Assembly (NCBI GenBank): GCA_019648995.1
Contig: BLXT01005710.1
Coordinates: 5,152 to 25,636, forward strand
Length of the DNA: 20,485 nucleotides
Direction: 5' to 3'
DNA from: Plakobranchus ocellatus
Taxonomy: Eukaryota; Mollusca; Gastropoda; Plakobranchidae
The translations under genes were made by a program, and so were the position numbers. Under the pieces are notes generated by a model that worked only from the letters and a program-made list of their open reading frames with translations, was not told the origin of the DNA and ran no database searches. Below, one piece after another: positions 9,471 to 15,870 of this stretch (position 1 is the first letter of the stretch; each line of letters begins with the position of its first letter).

Positions 9471-10782
9471 TTATCTTTCTTTCTCTCTCTCTGTCGTTCC
9501 TCTCCCGCTCGTTCTCTCTCTTTACATTTATTTCTTATTATGTTATAGATTTGCAATCTTAATTAAAAAAAAAAACAAAACAAAACAAAAAAAAAAAAAC
9601 GACGACAACAACCAGAATTGCACAATAACGGATATTTTTCTGTCTGTGACATTTCTAGTCCTTCTTACTTTTAGTCACCGGGTTTTTTTGTGTGTGTATT
9701 AGCTGTGTCGGTCTTGAAGTTGTAATTGGTGGTGGTGTTTTGATTATATAACCTGTTGAAGGACTACGGATTTCCTCTACGACTTATTCCCCATCGTAAG
9801 ACATATCGAGACTTTGTCGTATGTTTCATTTCAGGCTTCAGAACGCACTCTTGCACTCTGACGCCCTACATTAATCGTTGGGACCTCCCTCTGAGCTATG
9901 TTGCGCCAAGTGGACAAGTCTTTGCTGGCTGGGCAAGCTTCCATAGCAACCACAGAGAGTAAGTTTAAAGGCTTCTCAATCAATGGAGATGGAAAAAAAG
10001 CGGCGGAGATTTCCGTTTTCTATCATTTTTGCCGACTATACTCAGACTATAGAGGCGTATCTTAGGGCTGAAATAGATAACCATACCTGGCGGCACCGAG
10101 TGAAATCGACTTTCTACCTATCATAACTCTCAGAAGTTGCCCCATTTTCTCTAATTCTCAGAAATTTTAAAGGATGGTATTTAATTAAGCCCCCAATGTC
10201 TTTCTTGTTTTTCTCACAATTGCATGCAAATTCATTATATGAAAGTTTGAAATGTGTTTGATAAAATGTAGAAAATGACGTCGCAACATGTAAAGAAGCA
10301 CACCTTATAAATCTCAGATGGAGTAAAAATGTGATGAAGGGAGGCATAAACTTGCCCTATAAAACATAAAAATGATATTTTGCCAAGGAAGCACTAAGAT
10401 ATTGGAAAAAAAAGATGCTGTAAAAAGAAATAATTCCAGTGTATTCACTAAAAAAAGTTAATATTCAGAAAAGGTGAGTTAGACCACGCATCACGGCTTA
10501 TGATTAGATATGATCCAAACGTCTATCATGGAGCCTTTGAGAGATGAATATCTTTTATGTAGAATTAAGCTTTCATAAACATTGTCTCTTGCCCTTTTCA
10601 AATTGTACAGACAATGAAGTGCTACTTTAGTTTTAGAGAACACGGTTGCTGGTTTATACTAATTACAGCTTATAAACACTATAAAAATAGAATATTTATC
10701 ACCATCCACAATGCGACATGTCTCGTTTCTCCACAGGGATCGCCTGTTCCAGTTCTTCGTGTGTTTCTACGCACGATGGTGA
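4518..10782 (+). CDS. Dermatopontin, secreted extracellular-matrix protein (four exons joined)
   Basis: Exons 4518-4743, 5803-5934, 9835-9958 and 10737-10782 join in phase to 175 codons plus TGA. Residues 1-20 form a signal peptide with a hydrophobic core, cleaved probably after ASG, leaving mature Gln21. The mature protein is three dermatopontin repeats, each opening with a V/I-N-x-W-D segment and closing with S-x-H-x-N-x-x-E-D-R followed by an aromatic-rich Phe/Val-x-Cys strand: about 22-60, 77-116 and 131-170. Cysteines lie at 34, 60, 72, 89, 115, 116, 126 and 170. Dermatopontins bind collagen and other matrix components in vertebrates; in snails they are shell matrix and haemolymph proteins. 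The length suits the short molluscan type. Introns are 1059, 3900 and 778 bp, all GT-AG. The second contains a dead antisense Penelope-like element. No defect is seen in the coding sequence. Whether it acts in shell or another tissue cannot be told. Confidence 0.93.
4744..5802 (+). other. Dermatopontin intron 1
   Basis: GTGAGG donor and a CTTCAAG acceptor, phase 1, 1059 bp. It is AT-rich, with a GGA/GAA purine-rich run at about 5596-5665. No other gene is seen. The short open frames at 5004-5213 (plus) and 5257-5466 (minus) have no recognisable content. Confidence 0.85.
5803..5934 (+). CDS. Dermatopontin exon 2: repeat 2
   Basis: 132 bp encode exactly 44 residues, from Gly76/Tyr77 to the first base of Gly120. 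The peptide contains YVNYWDAVMNFVC and SVHDNRREDRRFRFKCC. It begins and ends in phase 1, so this exon could be skipped or duplicated without breaking the frame. The acceptor AG is at 5801-5802 and the donor GTAAAC starts at 5935. The adjacent cysteines 115-116 are typical of the family. Confidence 0.93.
6326..6441. repeat. (TATC)n microsatellite
   Basis: A long near-perfect TATC/CTAT tetranucleotide array, decaying at its right end (TATTTATC, TGCATATC, CTCTCTATC). Confidence 0.97.
6657..6960. repeat. (AAT)n microsatellite grading into an A-rich (TAAA) tract
   Basis: A pure AAT array fills about 6657-6735. It is followed by AATAAAA-type low-complexity sequence up to about 6960, abutting the 3' end of the Penelope-like coding remnant on the minus strand. 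Confidence 0.95.
6977..7380 (-). pseudogene. GIY-YIG endonuclease domain remnant of the Penelope-like element
   Basis: Downstream of the reverse transcriptase, the minus strand reads CPLENSCLRDSVIYQV, then after a frame change TYIGMTENIFKTRFNQH. These are the paired tyrosine-containing strands of a GIY-YIG nuclease with its following arginine helix. The tail reads KKKCSLCLEER, then QILTRRIFLNQKNELLSTC and PHRVKYLL, matching the cysteine-bearing C-terminal end of Penelope-type GIY-YIG domains. At least one frameshift and two in-frame stops (one TGA, one TAG) interrupt it. In live elements this nuclease makes the nick that primes reverse transcription. Confidence 0.85.
7797..9094 (-). pseudogene. 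Penelope-like reverse transcriptase remnant
   Basis: Open pieces at 8699-9094, 8404-8613 (continuing upstream in the same frame to about 8695), 8041-8265 and 7806-8063 carry successive blocks of one Penelope-type reverse transcriptase. The strongest are FVTLKDHKPNF with NKPTCRLINACKSEL (about 8665-8590), the aspartate-containing DFY motif (about 8430), FDVTMASFDGTETCELVG (about 8275-8225) and the catalytic box near 8170. That box reads LYRNDGL where the family has YRDDGL, so one catalytic aspartate is now asparagine. After DFY the frame breaks and is resumed in another frame before the KKGEAWRKLASDFDVT segment. The enzyme would be inactive. Confidence 0.88.
9197..9313. repeat. Short inverted and tandem repeat near the Penelope element's 5' side
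   Basis: AGTGCTCGAC at 9197-9206 and GTCGAGCACT at 9304-9313 are a perfect 10-bp inverted pair. Between them, GCTCGACT ... GAGCTT ... TAGATCT occurs twice about 45 bp apart (from 9200 and 9245). This could be part of the Penelope element's non-coding end or a small separate foldback element. Confidence 0.5.
9340..9492. repeat. (TATC)n/(CTAC)n compound microsatellite with CT tail
   Basis: An array of ATCT units mixed with CTAC units, interrupted by GCGTCCTAG near 9409-9417, ending in a TTTCTCTCTC run. Confidence 0.97.
9564..9600. repeat. A-rich CAAAA repeat
   Basis: Poly-A with several CAAAA units, low complexity, inside dermatopontin intron 2. Confidence 0.85.
9835..9958 (+). CDS. Dermatopontin exon 3: linker and most of repeat 3
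   Basis: This encodes Gly120 (last two bases) to the first two bases of Glu161. It includes the linker FRTHSCTLTP and the repeat start YINRWDLPLSYVAPSGQ through SFHSNHRE. The acceptor AG is at 9833-9834 and the donor GTAAGT starts at 9959. The exon moves the phase from 1 to 2, so unlike the first two repeats the third is split, within the EDR motif. The first cysteine of the repeat is absent; tyrosine 141 stands near its place. Confidence 0.93.
9959..10736 (+). other. Dermatopontin intron 3
   Basis: GTAAGT donor and a TTTCTCCACAG acceptor, phase 2, 778 bp. AT-rich, with no recognisable element or RNA gene. Confidence 0.88.
10737..10782 (+). CDS. Dermatopontin exon 4: end of repeat 3 and stop
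   Basis: 46 bp complete Glu161 and continue DRLFQFFVCFYARW, then TGA at 10780-10782. The peptide finishes the EDR-aromatic-Cys motif of repeat 3, with Cys170. A GT within GATGGTGAAA (10775-10784) could serve as an alternative donor just before the stop, but no good partner exon is seen. Confidence 0.9.
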
Positions 10783-10860
10783 AACACAGGTGTCAGGATA
10801 TCATGATGAGCGTGTTTCTTTCATTACCACGAAATAGAGAAGGATAGGTGAAAGCATCTG

Positions 10861-10866
10861 AATAAA
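10861..10866 (+). terminator. Dermatopontin polyadenylation signal
   Basis: A canonical AATAAA lies 79 bp after the stop codon, giving a 3' UTR of roughly 100 bp with cleavage expected near 10880-10890. Confidence 0.75.
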
Positions 10867-11154
10867 ACAAAACTTTGTGTAGCTTCTAGTTTAAAGAAAT
10901 AAAAAAGACTTCGGCATTTAATAACATTCGGATTGGGCATAAAGCCACACTATATAGTATTTTTCATTTTACATCTCTCAATATTTCTAAATTTCATAAT
11001 CAGTGATTAGACCTTTATATTTCAAGCAGCCTAGAGGGCTATTAGAATAGTAAATAAATTTAAAACCATTATGAATAATACGTGAAAAAGAGCATGCAAT
11101 AAAATTCTATGAAACGTTTTCTATTTGTTTTTGTCTCGTAGAAAAAGAAAGCGT

Positions 11155-11155
11155 T

Positions 11156-11216
<61 letters not shown>

Positions 11217-11254
11217 GGAGAGAGAGAGAGAAAGAGGAAGAAAGAGAGAGAGAG
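11155..11254. repeat. (GA)n microsatellite
   Basis: About 100 bp of GA repeat with occasional GC or AA interruptions. The Arg-Glu and Leu-Ser repeat peptides it encodes on either strand are not genes. Confidence 0.97.
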
Positions 11255-11789
11255 CGAAGACACCAGTCGAAACAACACCGAGGCAACCACTTCTTCTATA
11301 GAGAGATTCAATAATATTAAAACAATTATATCCTCTCTTCGTTTACTGCCAGTAAGAATATCCTTTGCATAAGACTTCTTCTAAATTTCTAGCACGCAGC
11401 CTGTTTACTACAATGTGTTCTCAAGCTTTGAGACCCCTGTATGGTAGAGCATGGGTGACGAGTAAAAACCTCAAACCTATGACGGAAATGATTTCAGTGC
11501 AGGTTTGCTAGCCAATGCTTTCAAACAAGATAGATTTTGAGATAAAAAAAAAAGCTGCCAAAATCTGCAAATCAAGCAATCCTGAAATTTACATTCCCTT
11601 AACGGTTTCCGCTCAAATTCCGCTACCGTGGCTCGGGCATTGATGGAGGCCTGAAGCCTGAAATCAGTAAGGTAGGGAATACCCTCTAATTCACAAAGGC
11701 AAAATAACTAAGTGGGAAAAAATCTATTTTTCGTCGCGTTGTCCTTAAAAAAGTTTAGAGAGAAAGATAGAGAATGTTTAAGAAGATTA

Positions 11790-11945
11790 ACGAATAGTTT
11801 GCCACACGCAGCTTTCGGCTTGCTAGCGTGTCGCTACCCTTGCACTTACATGATGTAGGTTTGGGCCTGTTGATGAGCCAGTAGCGGAAGCCGTCTCTAG
11901 CTCGCTTCTGATAACAGTTGTCTAACCAGTCTCTCTGGGAATAGA
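11790..11945 (+). mobile_element. Possible decayed tRNA-derived SINE
   Basis: A GC-richer island in AT-rich DNA. TAGCGTGTCGCTACCCTTGC is followed about 15 bp later by GTAGGTTTGGGCCTG, which resembles a pol III B box (GGTTCGAGCCT) after an anticodon-arm-like stretch. A weak A box could lie near 11805-11820. The 3' body (about 11885-11945) is GC-rich and ends in CTCTCTGGGA. No tail or target duplication was found, so this is tentative. Confidence 0.35.
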
Positions 11946-12502
11946 AGATGAAATAAATATTTTATTAAAGCTCTATTCACACAGTATACTGATTCGCAGA
12001 AAAGAGAACCCAAGGTTTATAAACATTAAAGTTTAAATTATCCAATATACCATCCAAACTTTGATGCGAGAATGCAAAACCAAAGCAGTATGAAATTTTA
12101 GCTTGTCCTTATATTAGTGTAATGCGCTTTGACCACGCAATCCCATCAGCCAGTCACACAATGCCACATTTTCCTGCGAAATAGTAAAGCATTATTGGTG
12201 TTCTCTAGGGCCACTTAGGATGATTTTAAATTTACGCTGCAATCAGAGGGTCTGAGTCTCTTATGTTCAAACATCTAAGACTTTTAGACCTTCAGCTTTC
12301 AGAATGCACAGCGAGTGTGTTACCCACCGTAGAAGGCGGATTTTTTCAACAAATAGGTTTTACCAATTCATAACATAAATCTCCTCCAAGCAGCTTCTTG
12401 TACCTCAACCGCTATTCCTTACGGAGTGAAATAATGAAAAACAATACTAATATTTTATTCCGTTATGTAGTCATGAAAAAAAAAAATCAAACTATGAAAT
12501 AT

Positions 12503-12552
12503 ATGGACAGAAAAATTGAAGAGCACCGAAAATCCACAAATTTTCTGTCCAT
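12503..12552. repeat. Inverted repeat (hairpin)
   Basis: ATGGACAGAAAA starting at 12503 pairs with TTTTCTGTCCAT ending at 12552, a 12-bp perfect stem with about 26 nt between. It may be a small foldback element remnant. Confidence 0.5.
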
Positions 12553-13296
12553 TTTTAACTCAGAGACAATTCCCACAAAATAATTAATATTTAATTTTGT
12601 TTTCATAGGTTATTTTAAACTTGTTTACAACGCCCGCTTGTTCAAATCTATCATCATACAGGTCCTTTTACTTTTTAAAGCATAATTTATCCATCTCGTG
12701 TGAGAACTTGACATGAGTTATCCAATAGAAGATTTCATGATAGCTCGGAAAAAAGCAAAATCCAATTTTAAAAGGGTTAACCAACAAATATTCTTTTATA
12801 AAAGCCCACCTATATCTAATTCCAGTCAAATTCTACCAATTATTTACACAAAGGAATCAAATGTATTTCAAAAAGCCTACTGTAATCTATTTCAAAACTT
12901 TTAAAGGATTTCGAGGGTCTGAAACATCTTTTAAAACCTGATTTCTGGAGATGAGCATAACTTGCTGTTTAGAAATATTTTCATCATCTAGATCTCTAAC
13001 CTATCCATCATTGCTATGTGTCCTTTATCTACGACAATTCTTATACACTACCACGAAATCTAACGGTTTATTTCATTTCTGGCTAAGTTCTCAGCAAATC
13101 CACGGTTCGATTACTCTAACCATAATATTATCATACCAGGATTGTATTTTTTTTGATAATGCACGCAATGATCTGAGAAAGTAAAGTTTTAAGAGTCGGA
13201 CAAAAAGGGGGGTGGGGGAGGGGTAATTTTTTTTCGGCCTATATTTAAATTTTTTTTCAAGATTGATAGTCTTTACCTAGTATTTACTAAACCAAA

Positions 13297-13490
13297 GGAG
13301 GAGCGATGGGTTATCTGGCACGGCAATTGACTACCAAGTGGGAGGTCCGAGTTTCGAGTCCCAGTGAATTTTCATTGCTCCTCTGTGTCCACCCTGCACA
13401 AAATGGGAAGTGTAGGTCTGTCAAAAGTCGGTTAAAGTGAAGGCGGCGAGGAAAGCACTGTCAAACTACTTTAGCATGCCATATGCCAAG
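13297..13490 (+). mobile_element. tRNA-derived SINE of molluscan type
   Basis: The left part looks like a tRNA gene: an A-box-like GAGCGATGGGTTATCTGGC near 13301-13319, then an anticodon-arm stretch, then the B-box-like GAGTTTCGAGTCCC at 13349-13362. The body that follows has CTCTGTGTCCACCCTGCAC, AATGGGAAGTG and AAAGTGAAGGCGGCGAGGAA. These resemble the conserved central body (CTCTGAGTCCACCC, ATGGGTACCTG, AAAGTAAAGGCGG) of SINEs I recall from gastropods and bivalves. The 3' end blurs into AT-rich DNA near 13490. The copy is diverged and no target duplication is clear. Confidence 0.7.
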
Positions 13491-14033
13491 AATGATTAAA
13501 CCTTATTCCTGATTTCGCAACGCTTCGGCCAAGCATGGGATCCTTTACTTTTTTTTACTTTTACTTGATTAAGTTCTCCGGCATCTAGATCTAAATCTAT
13601 TTTACATAAGACGTTTACTCTACCAGACATAATCTTAAGCCAGAGTTGAAACTTCAGATTTTTCTGGAAAATAACATTTTTTTTACTCGCGAAACTGTCC
13701 TTTGATATTGCGTTGCGGCACACAAAGTTCCTGAACGACATTGTTACTAATTGTAGTATTCAGTTTATTGTAAGAAGAGGAGGCTGAATTAACTTTAACA
13801 TTGTTTAAATCTTTGTGCACTTTATTGGCTTCTCACAAATAATTTGGATACGCGCCACATGTTTGCTCTCGATTTCTTTGAAATAAGAAGTCAGTCTTCA
13901 GCTTGTTTTCAATTGACTTTCAGATTGCATTCATGTCTTTGCCCTTTACATTTACATCTCCATTGCCTTCACTCTTCTTTTTCTATTACCTACTGTGCCT
14001 CACAAATGAATATCTTTCTTCTTTCCTTGACAG

Positions 14034-14206
14034 GCCTTCAGAGATCTGGACGGTCTGGTCAGTACATCATGGTCACCTGGCGCTTTGTCCAGTTTGTTGA
14101 GGACACTGTCGTTAAACGTGATGGGTGGAAGTTGAGTTATCGATCCCATTGTAGCGTCCACTTTAAAGAGCTCTCGAGGGCTCTTCACCGATGTGATTTG
14201 ATATGA
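14034..14206 (+). CDS. Candidate terminal exon of an unidentified gene (partial)
   Basis: A pyrimidine-rich run ending in TTTCCTTGACAG (14022-14033) precedes an open frame that enters in phase 1 (GC, then CTT at 14036) and stops with TGA at 14204-14206. An AATAAA follows at 14278. The encoded 56 residues include QYIMVTWRFVQFVEDTVV and DGWKLSYRSHCSVHF. The pattern hydrophobic-x-V-x-W/F ... G-W/F-x-L-x-Y resembles the last strands of a CUB domain, but the match is weak. No upstream exon was found in the window. It may be a decayed exon or chance. It lies about 190 bp from the truncated end of the retroelement on the other strand. Confidence 0.28.
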
Positions 14207-14277
14207 AGAAAAATCAAATTCATAATTATAATTTGTTGAATCAAAGTCCTTTCAGGCAGATGAAAGGTGCATCTCCA

Positions 14278-14283
14278 AATAAA
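14278..14283 (+). terminator. Possible polyadenylation signal after the candidate exon
   Basis: AATAAA 72 bp after the TGA at 14204-14206. The motif is common by chance in AT-rich DNA, so this only supports the exon call weakly. Confidence 0.3.
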
Positions 14284-14393
14284 TTAAAGTCCGCGTAGTT
14301 TTAATAGGATCCTAAAACAATATGAAATGAAGATCTTTCATTTGCCTGTTAAATATGCACAGATGTCAGCGTTGTTTTTAGATTTTTTAAAAC

Positions 14394-15357
14394 ACTAGAA
14401 CTGCGATAGGTGATAACGGTGATAGTTTGTGAGCCCTTTAAATCTCTATACATCTTTCACAGATTTCAGTTCTGGCCATTCGGTAACCTCCTTGATTGAC
14501 TCAGGAAGAACCTGAACGCCCCGCCTACTGACTAGGCGCCCAAGATTCTCAACCTGTGTCTTAAACAAGGAGTATTTCCTAGGTTTCATGCGAAGGCCGT
14601 ATTGGTGAAACCTCTGAAACACTCGTTCTAAGTTGATCATATGGTCCTTATAGGACTTCCCTAGAACGCAAATGTCATCGAGAACAGTCTCCCAGTTTAG
14701 CCCCGAGAGGATCAAATTGATCCCTCTTGAGAATGTGGCAGGTGCATTGCAGAAGCCAAAGGGCATTCGCATGAATTCAAAGAGTCCGCGTCCAGTACAG
14801 AAAGCTGTCTTAGGACGAGACTCATCATCCAGCCGAACTTGCCAATATGCCGAATTGGCATCTAGCTTCGAGAACCACAGTTTCCCATCCAGCACGTCCA
14901 CACACTCTTCAAAACGAGGCAGGGGGAAGACATCCTTTTTAGTGATGTTGTTGAGAGCCCGGTAATCCACACGCCAGCGCACTGATCCATCTCGCTTGCG
15001 TACTAGGACTGGTGGCGATACCAATTCTGACATGGACGGCTGTATCACTCCCGCAGACAGCATCTTATCCATGTGGCCATCATCATCGCTCCTAAAATGC
15101 AGGGGGGTATGGCGCATCCTCTGCTTGATAGGGGCAGCATTCCCGGTATCGATGGACTAAGATACGGCAGTGAAATCGCCCAGGTCAAACTCTGAAGCAG
15201 TAAACACATCCTGATAGCGAAGGAGCAGCTGCCGGAGGGCCTCTCGTTCTGGGTTTCCAAGTTCCAGTTTTGAATCCTCCCACTGGTTAAGCATGTGAGG
15301 TGGAAGTTCTGTGGCACGTGAGAACTTCCCGCGCCTGGGCGAGAGCTGCCCCAATCC
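14394..15357 (-). pseudogene. Ty3/gypsy reverse transcriptase remnant
   Basis: One frame runs from about 15357 to 14394 with stops near 15155 and just after 14446. Before the first stop are the usual lead-in LPPHMLNQW and LLLRYQDVFTASEFDLG, and after it SIDTGNAAPIKQRMRHTP. The polymerase core follows: VIQPSMSELVSPPVLVRKRD, VRWRVDYRALN, FSKLDANSAYWQV, KTAFCTGRGLFEFMRMPFG and FCNAPATFSRGIN. The catalytic box reads WETVLDDICVLGKS. The aspartate of FSKLDA and the two of LDD are present, but the aromatic residue before LDD is missing and the segment looks about three residues short. The sequence stops being recognisable at the connection domain. Confidence 0.92.
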
Positions 15358-15369
15358 GGTGTCTGGGTT

Positions 15370-15870
15370 GATGCGTCACCCAAGACGACATAGTCGGGTA
15401 CTGCCTATGCTATGGCCACCCAAGGGTAGGTCGACAGCATGGTTGGACCTGTTGCACAAGGTGATGGAGAGGTGTTGCTGGTCCTTGCATAATGCCCAAG
15501 GAGAGATACAATCTTTATGATTCTTGGGCAGAAGCCGCCAGTGTTGATTCACGCCAGTGGATCCAGGCTGTTCGGATGCACAACCCTGTGAGAGATTGCA
15601 TACTCCAATGCTGCATCCATCCCGCAAGGTGGATCCAGGCTATTTGGATTCACAACCTGGCACGAGGACGCAAAAGCTTCTGCTGTAACCCAGAGGGTAG
15701 CCCAGATCATGCGGGTGAGGCAAGACCTGCACCTTCTTGTACTGATCCTCAGAGAAGTCAGTCAGGACCTGGGCATATGCCCTGTCACAGCTAATAGGTG
15801 CCCCAGTTAAGGCCAAGATCGTTAGAGTGGCACTGGTCCCGACCCATGGTCGTTTATTGTATCCTCGAAC
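15370..15870 (-). pseudogene. Region expected to hold the retroelement protease, not recognisable
   Basis: Open pieces at 15640-15912 and 15376-15627 share one minus-strand frame separated by a stop. They include CDRAYAQVLTDFSEDQYKKV and FCVLVPGC but no convincing D-T/S-G protease active site in its usual hydrophobic context. A DTG encoded near 15363-15355 sits at the start of the lead-in to reverse transcriptase and lacks the flanking protease strands. Near-duplicate words GTGGATCCAGGCT occur twice about 70 bp apart (near 15557 and 15631), suggesting a small local duplication. The protease is probably scrambled or deleted. Confidence 0.5.

Larger units (their letters stand above)
5935..9834 (+). 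other. Dermatopontin intron 2, swollen by repeats and a Penelope-like element
   Basis: GTAAAC donor and a TTTCATTTCAG acceptor, phase 1, 3900 bp. It is three to five times longer than the other two introns. About 2.1 kb is an antisense Penelope-like element (about 6977-9120). Most of the rest is tetranucleotide and trinucleotide microsatellites and A-rich DNA (6326-6441, 6657-6960, 9340-9600). Segments 5940-6320 and 9610-9830 show nothing recognisable. Confidence 0.85.
10890..13290. other. Intergenic region downstream of dermatopontin
   Basis: No gene is recognised. It holds a GA microsatellite (11155-11254), a doubtful tRNA-derived SINE (about 11790-11945), a hairpin (12503-12552) and a short G-run near 13206-13223. 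Open frames at 12398-12583, 12713-12904 and 12951-13184 are short, have no domain-like features and are best treated as chance. Confidence 0.6.

Noticed and set aside
11154..11372. Open frames over the GA microsatellite on both strands (Arg-Glu and Leu-Ser repeats)
   Set aside because: They are produced by the dinucleotide repeat itself.
11871..11910. Hammerhead-ribozyme-like CTGTTGATGAGCC with GCGGAAGCC
   Set aside because: The CUGAUGA core is interrupted by an extra base and the GAAA element reads GGAA, so the catalytic core is not met.
10775..14206. Dermatopontin exon 4 splicing to the exon at 14034 through the GT at 10779
   Set aside because: The phases do not match the open frame there, and a stop plus polyadenylation signal directly follow exon 4.
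15045..15383. Minus-strand open frame of 112 codons overlapping the reverse transcriptase lead-in
   Set aside because: The alternative frame carries the conserved lead-in to reverse transcriptase; this one has no recognisable content.
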